Source: Incurvaria masculella
Taxonomy: Eukaryota > Arthropoda > Insecta > Lepidoptera > Incurvariidae
Assembly: GCA_946894095.1 (NCBI GenBank)
Contig: OX335655.1
Span: forward strand, 8,370,001-8,434,000
DNA length: 64,000 nt
Direction: 5' to 3'
The notes under the pieces are model-generated. The model was not told the DNA's origin, did not search any database, and was given only the letters and a program-made list of their open reading frames with translations. Positions 45,513 to 57,129 of the stretch are shown here, piece by piece; position 1 is the first letter of the stretch; each line of letters begins with the position of its first letter. A program made the translations under genes and the position numbers.

Positions 45513-45678
45513 TAAGGGCCGAGTGCACGAAAGGACAAAAAATCAAAATCAACATCAAAGTATGATCAAACGCGTCTCTTTGTGTAGACAGTATGGCAGG
45601 AAATCTATGCCGATCAATAAAAGTGACGTGTTTGAACATTGATTAACTCAGCCGTCTCTTCGTGCAACCGGGGCTTAA
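45513..45678. mobile_element. Short MITE, AAGGGCCGAGTGCACGAA ends
   Basis: aagggccgagtgcacgaa at the left and ttcgtgcaaccggggctta at the right are inverted repeats with a few differences, about 165 bp apart. Non-coding. Confidence 0.65.
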
Positions 45679-45879
45679 ACATTGCATTCTCTTGTAGGTA
45701 TCTTAAATTTGTGACAAATGGGATCAATCTCAGCTCTCTCGCTTTTATTTGTTTAGTAGTTTTTCTTTGCAATAAAACAGAAATAACACGCTATATAATG
45801 AATTTTTTTTCTTGTATAGTTTCAGTTCTTAAAAACAGACATACGATGCAAGAAAACCACTTCTCCCTGGTTTACGTAC

Positions 45880-46060
45880 TAACGGTCTACCCGCACCAAG
45901 TTCACACACGACAGTCACTTGTTATTCTACGCGGAGACGCACGGTCAAGTTCAGACGGACGACGCGCGGTGCTGTGACGTAAATCGCGTTCGACAGTGAA
46001 TATTTTTCGAAACGGGGGCATTATGTAAATATGCATAGTTGCATGCTCACTTGGCGAGTT
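45880..46060. promoter_or_regulatory. GC-rich patch followed by octamer-like cluster
   Basis: 45920-45990 is CpG-rich (gacgacgcgcggtgctgtgac). At 46019-46046 the sequence holds ATGTAAAT, TATGCATA and TTGCATGC within 28 bp, similar to POU/octamer sites. A bipartite enhancer or promoter is possible; no transcript boundary is visible. Confidence 0.25.
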
Positions 46061-46073
46061 AAGTGAATCGATA

Positions 46074-46412
46074 TTAAGAGGATAATGAGGTGATCGAGTT
46101 CCATACAGTGGCGCGTGCACGTTTCCTCAGTCAAATTAGGATTTTTTTCTGATATTTTGTACATTCAATTAATCAACTGAAAACTAAGTCTATACGTTTT
46201 TGTTATTTTAATAAATGAACCGTAACAACGTCCCTAAAATTTGTATTCAAATACAAAAAGGCGTTTATCGTGGATAAAAGTTAAGATTTCAAAAAATCTA
46301 AAACGTATAGATGAATTATTGATAACATTTCATATACATATATAAATAGTGCGAAATTTCAGAAAGATCTCAAATCAGAAATTTCTTAATTTGATTGTTT
46401 GGAACTTGATCA
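46074..46412. mobile_element. TTAA palindromic MITE, family T1, right end lost
   Basis: Starts ttaagaggataatgaggtga and cgagttccatacagtgg, as in 58240-58532. The right arm ends at ggaacttgatcacc, where a SINE fragment begins, so the distal TTAA is missing. Confidence 0.7.
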
Positions 46413-46417
46413 CCATT

Positions 46418-46565
46418 CGTAGCTCAGGGGAGCGTGGACTTGCCTTGAACGCTAAGGGTTTATATTTCTGCCCTGTTCTTGCACAACTATCTTTCTCTTT
46501 CTAGGGCCAAACCCGCCCGGGTTGGTACCATCGCATTGGATGTATAGAAAGTAAAAAAAATAATC
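46418..46565 (+). repeat. SINE family A fragment with tRNA-like head
   Basis: cgtagctcaggggagcgtgg holds a box-A-like motif. After cctgttcttgcacaac it jumps to aaacccgcccgggttggtac and catcgcattgga, so an internal segment is deleted. Confidence 0.55.
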
Positions 46566-46977
46566 CTTGTTTTCCATTCAATTAAGAGTTAGATGTGTTC
46601 TTATTGGAAACATCTCATAATATATTCATCATGATATCACCCGTAACTCCGTTTAGCTCTTTCTCCCATTCAAGCGTGATGGCTGTATCGAACTAACTGT
46701 ATAATAATCTGGTATTCAATGCGGCGTCATTGAGTTCCAATAGAAATATTAAACCTTTATGTGAACGGCCGAAGCCGTAAGCAGACCATGAATGAAAAGT
46801 AAGTCAAAATATGTTTTACTATGGAAACTACTTGACATACGGTAATCATTACTTTTCGATGTAAAATGACTCGATTTAATAAGAAAATTTTATAAGATTT
46901 AACTGACATTTAATAAGAAAGCAACCTCATCGAGATTCCTGAAGATGCAATTGCGAGGCCCTATAGGAGAATATTCG

Positions 46978-47303
46978 CTTTTAGGGTTCCGTACTCAAAG
47001 GGTGAAAACGGAACCCTATTAATAAGCCTCCGCTGTCCGTCCGTCCATCCGTCCGTCCGTCCGTCCGTCCATCCGTTCGTCCGTCTGTCACAGGGCTGTA
47101 TCTGAGTAACCGTAACAGATAGACAGCTGAAATTTACACAGAGTGTGTATTTATTTTGCCGCCATAACAACAAATAGGTAAGATTAAGAAATAATTAAAA
47201 TTAAAGGGGGTCCCCATACAAAAAAAGTGATTTTTGTATACATTTTTTTACGATGGTACGGAACCCTTCGTGTGCGAGTCCGACTCGCACTTGGCCGGTT
47301 TTT
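46978..47303 (+). repeat. Family B interspersed repeat, full length
   Basis: tttagggttccgtactcaaag, GTCC units at 47035-47090, cacagggctgtatctgagta, and the end gagtccgactcgcacttgg with ccggttttt. The 70-codon minus frame is from the GTCC run. Confidence 0.82.
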
Positions 47304-48224
47304 ATGTTTGCTCACGATAAGTTAAATGGCTGAATCTGGGTTCACTTGTTAGAGACCAACCCTCTGATGCTAAATATGTCGGTCTGCCTGTGCCAAGCGG
47401 TTTCGTTATCTAGATTGGCTATGTAAAATAGATATCGGTATGTACATGGTGATGAATATACTGATTGTCTAGAAACATAATACGTATTGATTATACAACA
47501 ATAACTAGTCGGATTTTTAAATTAAATACATAAATATACCTAAAGTTATATCTGTAACCTAAATCGCCTATAACAACGAAATTCAACTAAAGATTTGTTC
47601 AGTTTTTGTATTGCTAAGCAAGTATGTACGTTATTTGTAGTCATTTATCTATCACATATATTGTTTGTCACTATAACTACTTATTCAGACGTCTTATCTT
47701 CGTAACGCAACCAATTGGTACAGGCACAGTGACACATTTAGCTTCCCGTCGAGTCACTAAAAACTGATGTAGGTCGCAGGGGATCGAACCAGATATCAGT
47801 TTGACGACGTATAGTGACAAATAATATATTTATTTATCTGCTCTCCTAATATTCGACAATAGTGAGGTTTGTAGGGATATATGAATAAAACATGAGTGTG
47901 CTTCAGATATGTCCACTCTTGTAACTGTACTCTCGAACGGTATAGTCCGTATCTAATTAGATGTACTCATCGCATTATTAGACACTTCTTGTTACTCGAA
48001 AGTCCGTTATTTAACTAGAATTTGTCGGTAAGTACCTCTAGTAATAGTACACAATTACGATTGTGCGACTATATTTAATTTTCGTAATGAATATGTCCAT
48101 ATCGAAATTTACATTAAAAAGGCTGACAAATGTGTTATCTAAATGGCTGACAAATCTATTAGTAACAGTAATACGATATTATTTTCGATGCTTTTGCTTA
48201 GAATAAACTGTTTCTAATCGATTT
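47304..48224. other. No gene seen
   Basis: AT-rich; a weak box-B-like trace (gggatcgaaccag) near 47777 may be an old SINE. Confidence 0.5.
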
Positions 48225-48437
48225 AGAGCTGATTTTTCAATAGTTTGATAATCAGCCAAATAACTTTTCGACGGATCTATTAACACCGCTGCCCTTAGAG
48301 TTAGTATGTAGTTTAATAGTAAAATTACAGTCAGAAAATTATGATAGAAAATATCATTCTTCGGAAATGACTATCCGTATTTTAACAGATGTCAATTTCT
48401 ACTATCAGTCCAATAAGTATTACCTGAGAATTGAAAT
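48225..48437. mobile_element. MITE-like repeat shared with 26490-26727
   Basis: gctgatttttcaatagtttg start, taacttttcgacggatc, gactatccgtattttaac, ttctactatcagtcc and gagaattgaaat end; the same order as at 26490-26727. Confidence 0.6.
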
Positions 48438-48535
48438 ATATTTATCGCGCGTACATTAAACCTATGCGTTTTTTAGCGGCAAAATAAATACACTGTTCGT
48501 GAAAATTGCTGCACATCTATTACAGTTCAAGAGAT

Positions 48536-48598
48536 ACAGCCCTATGATAGACGAACGGATGGGTGGACGGACATCAGAGGCTTAGTAATAGGGTTCTT
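48536..48598 (-). repeat. Family B interspersed repeat, short fragment
   Basis: acagccctatgatagacg, a decayed GGAC run and aggcttagtaatagggttct match the centre and right part of family B on the minus strand. Confidence 0.6.
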
Positions 48599-48769
48599 AC
48601 TAAGGTAATAAATCAATTAGAATATATTAACATGTTGCTGAGCAACAGTTAAAATTCTGTCTCAGTTTTAATTATCATTTGAAACGCTGTCACGATAACC
48701 AGAGCAATTTGTCTGTTTAATAATATCTGCGCTTTTCATTCAAAAGAGTGAGCGTCGACACGAATGTGC

Positions 48770-48978
48770 AGAGTCATCGGTAGCGCCAGCCGTGGATCAA
48801 GATCGATAGTTGCGGCGTTGCGGCTGCAGTGGCGGTTGTTGCGGCGGAGGTGGCGGCGCCGAAACGCGAGCATATAATGCGAGTAAGCAACCGAGGACGA
48901 GAGTGTCTTTCGGGTAGTGGCAGACGAACGGTAGCGCTTTTTTTAAAATGATCACGATTTGGATACGGCTATAAAAGA
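48770..48978. promoter_or_regulatory. CpG-rich block with TATAAAAG
   Basis: 48780-48860 is GC-rich with GCGGCGTT/GCGGCTGC repeats, and TATAAAAG follows at 48970. Read on minus the block gives a proline/glutamine run (ARVSAPPPPPQQPPLQPQRR) ending in a stop and preceded by a hydrophobic LVLGCLLALY, which could be a small secreted-peptide exon, but no good acceptor precedes it. Promoter for a plus-strand transcript is the simpler reading. Confidence 0.25.
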
Positions 48979-49091
48979 GGTATTCTAGGCTCATGATTCC
49001 TCATTCCTGATTACGGAATTGTAGGTATATAAGTTTCGGTCAACACGGTCCACTAACCTTTGTCTATCCCACGGCCAGTGATATGTTAGAG

Positions 49092-49359
49092 GTAAGGATA
49101 TGTCCTTTCATACAATTCTGTCGCCTGTTGCGGTATTCCATATTCCGTCTTTCCTTATGTTTTTTATGAAATTCTTGCACGGTTATAACACACAATTGGG
49201 CATTTTTAGGGCATATTATTTGTATTATTATAGCTAGAGACGACGCACATGCGCATGACGACAGCGAGCGGCTGTCTAGCGACAAAGTGGTGTCCCCGCG
49301 AGGCATAGAACACCACTTTTGTTGCTCCATTTATTTTGTATGGAAGGGCTTGGCCTTAC
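49092..49359. mobile_element. MITE, GTAAGGATATGCC family, second copy
   Basis: Same ends and interior as 15212-15445, plus about 35 bp of extra sequence (ggcatattatttgtattatt region). The left end is gtaaggatatgtcctttcat; the right end is gtatggaagggcttgg then ccttac. Confidence 0.82.
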
Positions 49360-49429
49360 GTAGTAATATATTTGTCAATGTGCACAGCATAAAATTCCAT
49401 GTGAACATGTATTCAGTTTTAAGCCCTGC

Positions 49430-49600
49430 AAAGAAAGACGTTGCACGTGATTTCCATCTAGTTCAATTGATCTGTGGAATATAAGGAAGGTCTTGGTATG
49501 ATGTACAACTATAGTTCCTATGCGGTGTGTTAGGCTAATTCCATGACAGTATGTGAGGTTACATCCATGACCAGTTCAATAAAAATATCTCATTTCACAC
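49430..49600 (+). repeat. SINE family A, 3' end
   Basis: ttccatctagttcaattgat, aggaaggtcttggtatgatg, tgcggtgtgttaggctaat and tgaccagttcaataaaaat. Just after it (49700-49825) a minus-strand piece shows aggtgccatgccaggacc. Confidence 0.6.
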
Positions 49601-49662
49601 GAGAAACTTCCTTCTGGCCTAAGTCACTAAAAATAATGATTTCGTAAGCCTACCATATATCA

Positions 49663-50334
49663 ATGAATTGGAAACGGACTGGAAATTCCATCGTGCACTT
49701 GTCATCTGCATACGACGCGACGCGAAATGCCCAGAAATACAGAACAGCATTTTTTTATGTACATAAACAGGGTATTACCAAACTGACATGGAAACTAGGT
49801 GCCATGCCAGGACCTTTCTTATATTGCTATATCGACTATAGGCTTGCTATAGTATATCGGGCGCGTACACTTTGCAACGAGTTTGTCAACATGGCGATAT
49901 GCTTTAGTAATAATAGTTCTTGTCGCCAAAATAGACGAGACTATTTAAAGTTGAAGACAAATATGCGCGGTAAAAAAAATTCTAGCATGAACTTGCATTC
50001 ATACTTACATACCACTACACGATTTCCTCAAAGAGGTAAGGCAGAGGTGACAGAGCGTCATACGTTACAATCAGAGAATACTTCTTTTGCTTTCTGTACA
50101 GACATGCTCTTTCAGTACATGCACTACCATTTCGGGTGCTACGCGCCCCTGACCTTATTTTTGTCGATCTGGTCGTTGACTTACCTCCGCTTTATAATGA
50201 TTGGTGAGTCTCTCATCACTCATCTCAAAATATCCTTTAAAATTCTAGTCTGGGCTAGTCAGGCACTTCTATCCCATTGTCAATTCAGTGCATTTCTTCC
50301 TGGATTAGTATGCGATCCGCGTGCGCTCACGTAG
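49663..50334 (+). pseudogene. 223-codon frame built from repeats, not a gene
   Basis: The longest plus-strand frame in the window. Its first third translates SINE wording (KLGAMPGPFLY corresponds to gccatgccaggacctttc). The last third (50000-50290) has many His/Tyr/Leu codons and a hydrophobic stretch, APLTLFLSIWSLTYLRFI. There is no start context, no domain and no exon edge, and the sequence style matches a repeat UTR. A CpG-rich patch follows at 50335-50420. Confidence 0.35.
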
Positions 50335-50425
50335 CTACCGCTGACACGTGAATGCATTTTACATTATAGCGCCGCCGACGTGTCGGCTGTGGCGGCGCGG
50401 CGCAGGCGCGGATGTGAGAAATATA
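50335..50425. promoter_or_regulatory. CpG-rich patch
   Basis: gcgccgccgacgtgtcggc and ggcggcgcggcgcaggcgcg within 90 bp, surrounded by AT-rich DNA, with CACGTG-like steps. On the minus strand a pyrimidine-rich run ending in cgccgccacag could serve as a splice acceptor for PTRRRYNVKCIHVS, but the phase does not fit the other minus-strand exons. Confidence 0.25.
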
Positions 50426-50759
50426 GCAAAAAATGCTAAATCCTCGCTGGATCAAATATGGGCATAACATCGACCATCATTACCCACGTACCGAAAGTAC
50501 TTTACACGTGAACTTGGGAGTGTTGGATATTTTTTGCTTTGACTATGAATTATTCGCTTACTTTCATTCTAGTACAGCTGACGAGGAAGAACACACTACA
50601 AAATTTGCTGGGTAGAAAAAAAAACATAATAATATCTTTTAAAATGCTACCAACTATATAAAATGTATTTAATTTAAATATGAGTATGTTCCAGCATAAT
50701 GTAATTAATAATACATTTGGATGATTGCAAGTGTTCGGTTATAACTTTAAAAATATTAT

Positions 50760-51065
50760 GAGAGTAACGAACATATTTTTTATTCATTTCCGAATCAGCT
50801 TGGGCATAAAGGTCTGTCCGGCGTCTGGCCGTCCGGCTGTTCTCCTCTACAGGTCGCATGTCTCAACCGATTTTCGTGAAATTTTGTGAGCAAGTTCGAT
50901 AATGATCACAGTTTTTTTTTGTCGATTCAGTTTTGGAGAAATATTTAAAAATATCACAAATATTTGTTTTGTGACAGTCTCGAGGTTGTGCGAAGCCTAC
51001 AGCTAAGAGATTCACTAGCTCGATGTCGTTTTAGGGTGTGCAGTGAACATTTATTTTATACGATA
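50760..51065 (-). repeat. 'GAGCTGTAGACTTCG' repeat, near full length
   Basis: Minus-strand copy of the 21235-21610 repeat: ctgtccggcgtctggccg, tctcaaccgattttcgtga, gacagtctcgaggttgtgcg, agcctacagctaagagatt and tgcagtgaacatttatttta. Non-coding. Confidence 0.6.
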
Positions 51066-51140
51066 ACATCTTAAATTTTGTTTCAGCAGAAAATAAAAAT
51101 CAATAAATAACTGATTTGAGTGTTCTGTGGGTGTTTAAAC

Positions 51141-51313
51141 TATTGTCTAAGATTGGCTTACCACAGTTATTTTCCTCGGTCCTTCTGGCCTAATACATGA
51201 TAAACATCATAGAACCCTGATGATCATAGTTCATCATAGTTCTATGATGTTTATCATGTATTAGGCCAGAATGACCGAGGAAAATAACTGTGGTAAGCCA
51301 ATCTTAGACAATA
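51141..51313. repeat. Near-perfect 75-bp hairpin, 23-nt loop
   Basis: Arms 51141-51215 and 51239-51313 are complementary at 74 of 75 positions; the loop is 51216-51238. The arms begin TATTGTCTAAGATTGG and end ATCATAGAAC. It has no partner elsewhere in the window. Confidence 0.95.
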
Positions 51314-52109
51314 AAATCAATAAATGTTAGGTTTTGTTAATAATCGCTACAGTCGTAGTAGGTAATAATTCGAAAAAAAATAACTAATTTTAGAAACTAC
51401 ATATGGTAATTCTGGAGGGAGACCCAAGCAATATTTCCCTCCGTAATAGTTTCAAAATATAAGAATTGATGAATTTGAAAGTGCTGCAACTCTGCACCCG
51501 ACTACTCAGCTGGCAACACTATCGAAAGCCCGGTTTGATTTGATACAGTAGCGGCTCCTTGCTTCTATGGGAGCTCGCTTCGTAATTGTTATTAAGGATT
51601 AATGTATGTATTGATATCGGATACCGCGGCCAGAAGGGACGGCGGCGATCCACAGAGTAAGGATAGTTTGCTATCAATGTGTCCGGAGTGCTAAGAATTG
51701 TGTGAACTGGCAAAGTCTATATCTTACGGTCGATATTGAAAAACTCAGTGTGGGAGAGACAGAGAGGTTAATTTTGGTATAATCTAACATACCAAAATTG
51801 TATGCCTACTTCAGCATATGTTTTTGAAATAAAACCAACAACTCCCATTACAATAATTAATTCACCTAATCCCTTAAATCTTTCAACCGAATTCATGTTC
51901 GAAAAGGAGATTACGTAGTGTGTATGGGCTGGAAAATTGTTACCAAGTTTATTATTTACGGATCAAACTGCCATGATTTTATTGTTTTGGCTAATAGTAA
52001 TCCGAATTGATAGATTTCAGACAATGTAGACGTCGGCAGACGCCCTGTAAATAATTACAGCTTCGCCGCGACTAGCTAATAGATATATCTGGTAGCAAAA
52101 CAATATGTA
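51314..52109. other. No firm gene; protein-like stretch at 51519-51713
   Basis: On the minus strand a 64-codon frame contains TPDTLIANYPYSVDRRRPFW after an acceptor-like cacacaattcttag. The donor choice (CCGCG|gtatcc) is weak and its phase does not fit the 43577-43638 exon. Listed as a possibility only. Confidence 0.25.
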
Positions 52110-52497
52110 TATGTTTTTTTTATGCGACCAGACATGGGCGACCACACAACTACTGTTATGATATTAACCCAATACACCACATTCCCGAAGGAATTAGGTG
52201 CCACGTCAGGACCTTCCCTTTATGAGCACGGCTACATTGAACTGGATGGAAAATACGGACAATTTTGCATTGCCGCTAAGACCATATTTTCATCCAATGC
52301 AATGGTCCCAACCCGGGCGGGCTTAAACCCTACCAACTAGTATGAGAACAGTTTTAAATGGATTTCGAACCATGGAGCAGCTCGCATTCGTGACGAAATG
52401 CACTTATCGAACTCGGAAAGAGAAAGAAAGTGGTGCCTGTCGGAATCGAACCCAGACCTCTGGTACGATAGGCCGGTCCCCGCGCCACTAGGCTACA
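52110..52497 (-). repeat. SINE family A, near full length
   Basis: On plus it runs ttatgcgaccagacatggg, aggtgccacgtcaggacc, tatgagcacggctacattg, caatgcaatggtcccaaccc, gggcttaaaccctaccaact, cgcattcgtgacgaaatgc and tcggaatcgaacccagacc (inverted box B). Only small changes from 17370-17757. Confidence 0.75.
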
Positions 52498-53895
52498 AAC
52501 CGCTCGTTTTATCTAAAGGTAACATTGTTTTTATTAAGGTAAACTTTAAGGGTATTCAAAGATTAATAAAGAGTTATCTGCCCCGAGAATAATTAATGCA
52601 TGTTCCAGATATTGACATTCTGACAGAAACGAATTTGTTTCAAGACATGACATTGAATACTAATAAAAATATTCAATTTAAGAATCAGCGAGGTCTAGTG
52701 CTAGCTGAAAAGCATTCTATGGTCGCATAGATTCGTGGCGGAAAGATTTATACGATGCTGGATGATATCTTATCTTATCTGGTCTAGATTAGAAGTGCAG
52801 TGCGGCCAGTCTTGTCCGGAGCTCGGTGACCGCCTACCTGTCATGTGTATTGATATCGGTAAAGGAAGCCTAGCTTCCGTAGGCAGTGATTACACAACAC
52901 CGATGTCGTTTGATTCTTGGATTGGACTTTGACGCTAACTGGGTAAATTATTTGCTGAGTTGAACTTTGTAGGATAAAATACTCAAATCAAATCAAATAA
53001 TTTATTCGGTGCTAATGAGAATAAGAAAATAGATAACATAACATTTCACACCTCGTCATAAAGAATTCAAATAAATATCACAATATCTAATAATTAATAA
53101 AACATTCATTACTGTAAATCTCATTACACGATTTCAAACACTTCCTATTAATATTGATCATAAAAGATTTAATAAAAAAAATCTTAAATAGAATCTTAGA
53201 ATTTTAGAATAAAATCTTAAATTAGGTCCCTACCATAGACAATAAGGAAGGAAATATGCCATCAAGCGCATTCACTATGGGACACGCTGTCTCCAATTTT
53301 CAAAAACTACCAACCCAACTTAAACGTACATGGCACATGCAAACATGGTCACAGACTTATTGGAGGGTTTGTGTGGGTGGGAACTGACTTGATAAACGCA
53401 TTTTTAGAGCACATTCGAGCGTGCTGGCCATGTTTCGACTGTGTGGCATACGACGCGTCGCCGAATTCCCAAACAATTATATGGACACTTTGACCATACG
53501 GCGGAGATGCGACATCGAGCGCATGCCACTTCTCCTTCCTTTCTCTTCAGTGGTCCCTACCTATGGAAATTTATGTAAAAAATAATAATAATGAAAGTAT
53601 ATATTTCATTAACTGAATTATTGGCTATTATTATCGAAGCACTTTGGCCATTTTAATGGAAATCAATTGATGCCTCTGCTATATAAAACTAGAGGAAGGG
53701 AATCGGTGAAATCTTTATAGGCATTTTCAAGTGCTCATCGGATTTAAACTTTTTCTGGTATAAAAGTTATCCAAAATACAAAAATAATAGAAAATTCGTT
53801 GAAGCAAGGTTTGGTAAGTATGGTCGATGACCGATTCGATTGACTCCTCCCATTTTAGACACCACACACTACCAAAGTTTGTAGTTTGGATGTTC
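52498..53895. other. No firm gene; GATA-site cluster and C/G-balanced patch
   Basis: 52755-52790 carries gatgatatcttatcttatct, a cluster of GATA motifs. It is followed by a 65-codon frame (52735-52932) with QCGQSCPELGDRLPVMCID that could be an exon (ctggtctag before, gtaaag after) but lacks partners. 53225-53570 starts and ends with ggtccctacc and may be a repeat. Confidence 0.3.
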
Positions 53896-54361
53896 TTTTT
53901 AACCGACTTCAAAAAAGGAGGGGGTTATCAATTCGTCTGTATGTTTTTTTTATGTTTGTTACCTCATAACTTTTGCCTGGGTGAACCGATTTTGATGATT
54001 ATTTTTTTAAATGAAAGCTAGTGCTTTCCAAGTCCCATTTTAATTTGGTTAAGTTCTGACAATGATATCCATGAGAAAATCATATAAGTCTTAAATTTGT
54101 ATTGAGATTGCGCGACAAATGGACGAATAACTCAATATAACGCCAACCGATTTCGGTGATTCTTTTTTTATTGGAAAGGACGTGTACAAATTGGTACGTT
54201 TACTTCAGATTCACTAAAAATGAACAAATAAAAAAAAATTACAAAAAAAATAACCGACTTCAAAGAAAAAGCACTAAAAAGTAAAAAATAATTGCCATTT
54301 TTCTAGTTACGATTCTTTTTTACTTTTTAGTGCTTTTTCTTTGAAGTCGGTTATTTTTTTT
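53896..54361. mobile_element. Non-autonomous element with AACCGACTTCAA ends
   Basis: Starts tttttaaccgacttcaaaaa, continues aggagggggttatcaattcg and gtgaaccgattttgatgatt, and ends ctttgaagtcggttatttt, the inverted copy of its start. I know this wording as one of the commonest lepidopteran repeats. The last 119 bp form a perfect hairpin (54243-54361). Confidence 0.7.
54243..54361. repeat. Perfect 46-bp hairpin, 27-nt loop
   Basis: Arms 54243-54288 and 54316-54361 are exact complements, including aaccgacttcaaagaaaaag and cactaaaaagt, around loop 54289-54315. It appears to be a recent inverted duplication of the element's own end. Confidence 0.92.
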
Positions 54362-56206
54362 CTTAAATTTTTTGTAGTTCTTAGTTCTTGCATATACTAT
54401 GTGCAGGACTTCACAAAGGGGGTGTTCAACGATGCCCATGGGCTTATGGAACAAAACACATACCGCCTGGCTAGGTGCTTCTTCTTAGGTTGCAATTAAA
54501 CGAAAAAACCTCGTCTGGGAGTGCAATTTTACAGTTCCTAGTAGAGCAGGGCTCATACTAGCAAACATTACTTTTTGGTTTGTTTGAACTCTTTTATTTT
54601 GTTTAGAAAAAAATGTGTTATTTTCCTTTTGTTTTGGCCAATTTTATGTAAGTTTACTATTCAGCAAATATTCAATAGCTTGCGCTTAGTGAAATGCGAA
54701 AAAGCAGTTTTTTTATAAGAATACAAAAACGACAACAATGTTTGGAACACGCACGCAATGTTTCCGGTTACATTCGTTTTCTAATATAACGCATGTAAAA
54801 TTTTATTTACGTAATTCTCAATAAAGTCAATGACTAAATTACTGTCTTGAGTTCTTATAATGCATTCTAATGCGCTGTGTCGATTAACCTAGTCGATAGC
54901 GTGTAAATAATTATTATTGAATGCTGGCTCGTTTAAACCATTGCAGTTAACACTAGAGAGTTTATTGGAAACTCTACTCATTATAGTGGCTTGGCTTATG
55001 TTTTACTAGAACCAGTTCCGCTGCATCTGTTTGCGAATGAGGGGAAATGATCATTTCTAAACAATCAAGTCTTCCGAGGGCCATGCCAAAAGCAATTCGC
55101 TACTAAATCAATATTAATATTTATTCATTCACTTTTCTATACGTGTAAGTAATTCTAAGTAAAATATCTCAAACCAATCCTCTTGGATATTGGATATTAA
55201 TTTTGTTTGCCTAAAGCCTATTATTTTATCTTTGATTTTCGGAAAATGTTTAGTAGGTTAAAAATTTGAAGCCGACGCCTGTACAGTCGAACAAAGAGTT
55301 TAGGTTGCACATCCGGTTGAATGATAAGATGAACAGTCGAAATTCTTTGACTTTTGGAAAGAATTATAGTGTTGAGTATAGATTCAAACATAGTTGAGGA
55401 TATCTGCTAGATACTGAGAAAAGAAAACCCTGACAAAATTGAATCAGAGGTTGTATTTAAACACCATTAATTTTTACGTTTAACCGGAAGTGTATCCTTT
55501 AACCTTTGGTTGACTGTACAGGGGAACATGGCGGGTGAATTAGAAAAGACTAGATTAGTTCTGACAGACGTGAGTGCTGTGGTATGGTCGTGGCTCCAGA
55601 AAAAAAAACCGGTTTCCTGATGTCGGCCGCTTGTCACGCCTAGCTGACCATATTTTTAGGACTCAAACTGTCGCACATACCGTACATAGTTAATCGTTAT
55701 TTATTCCTCTAATACCAACCTACTAGTAAGAATAAGACCCATCTTGCAAAACAAATATACGAGCAGCCTTTACGCTATGTTATAACTTGCCAGTGTCAAA
55801 TAAAAGAATCGAATGTATCAAATTGTTTTTGGCACGGCCTTCGTATACCATGCCTTGGCTTTATATATGTTTACCTATCTGGTCAATATCATTGGTATCT
55901 TTCCTAAGTATTTCGGCGACAAATTTAATTTTGTTTTCGTGATAAAAGTGTATGCAGTGTGTAACAGCAGTCACTGCCGTAACTTCAGGAAATGATTTCT
56001 GAGATAAATACAATTATTAAATTAAACTTCGATGCCGTTTTGTGTTTTAAATTTTAGTTAAATGATAATGATGATGATGAATTAGTAAGACGGAATAATT
56101 CATAAAATCTATGTAAAATAACACTAAAGGGGTGTAAGACTGACGGCAAGATGGAAGACTGTTGGATCGCAGTCGGAGCCGCCTACATTAGGATAGGCTC
56201 ATCCAT
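54362..56206. other. No firm gene
   Basis: AT-rich. At 55528 an ATG in good context (gaacATGG) opens 14 codons (MAGELEKTRLVLTD) ending at a gtgagt donor; this may be a first exon by chance resemblance, with no partner seen. A phrase at 55970-55995 (cactgccgtaacttcagga) recurs at 61952-61972. Confidence 0.35.
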
Positions 56207-56460
56207 ACTAATATTATACATGCGAAAGTAGCTCTGTCTGCCTGTCTGTTTCGTTTTGACGCCGAAAGCGTTTTACCAATTTTGATGAATTTCGGTATAG
56301 AGATAGTCTGGACCTTGGAGAACCTTTTGTGGCAAAACTTAAACATTTAGGGGCGAAACATGTTTACGGGTAACTCATATAACATCAAGGTATTAATTCA
56401 ACCCAACGTAAGTTCAGAAGGACATTGACCCGAGCGGGGCCGGGTACCTCAGCTAGTATT
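56207..56460 (+). mobile_element. Helitron-like non-autonomous element, best copy
   Basis: Begins atccatactaatattatac (TC-type start), continues gcgaaagtagctctgtctg, and ends cattgacccgagcggggccg, ggtacc, tcagctagt. ACCCG/CGGGT form a terminal hairpin shortly before CTAG, next to T, as expected of Helitron 3' ends. About 254 bp, no Rep/helicase. Confidence 0.68.
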
Positions 56461-57129
56461 ACATTAAATATTGCCAACTGGACCAGGTCTCCAAAAACAG
56501 CACCCGTTCACGGACATCACACCGGGTAGACATATTCAGATAACATTGTCGCTAACGAATGTCTGGATGATGCTACGGTTCTGTGTGGTCTTTCTCGATA
56601 TCCAGGCATGTTATGGCACCGAGTGTTGGTTCATTTTATTTGACTTCCGCGTTAATAGAAGATAGCTGTGGAGAGAATAGTCCGCTCCAGCGATAGGCAA
56701 ACATTGCTTCCATACCGTGGTTTACGGAGCGCTTTGTGGACTCTGCTATCGGTCCATTCGCGTCCGCGCCTTTCAGCGAGTAAGAAAGTACGGGGGTGGC
56801 GATCGAAATAAGAATCCACTCAATCGAAAATATTTTTTCAGTTTATTTGAGTTTCATCTACATTTGAAACATTGTGATCAGATTAAGTTTGGTTAATGTT
56901 GAATTGAAAATATACCGTCAGGATATAAGCCCAAAACACAGCGGTCACGTACGAATTTGGTCTATGTCTTTGGTCTATAGACCAGGACTTTGCCTTTATA
57001 TCCACGGCTAAATTGCACTAGCTAAATGGAACACATCCAAATTTTTTTATTGCTGCTTTGGTCACCTTAAAATTATTAATATTCTGCTTTATTGTTAGTT
57101 TCCTTTTCCACATAGTAGGGGAACGGACC

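Noticed and set aside
49663..50334. 223-codon plus-strand frame as a gene
   Set aside because: Begins in SINE sequence, has no start context, domain or splice edges, and continues through repeat-like DNA.
50335..50425. Upstream exon of the minus-strand gene (PTRRRYNVKCIHVS)
   Set aside because: Phase at its donor does not supply the single base needed by the 43577-43638 exon.
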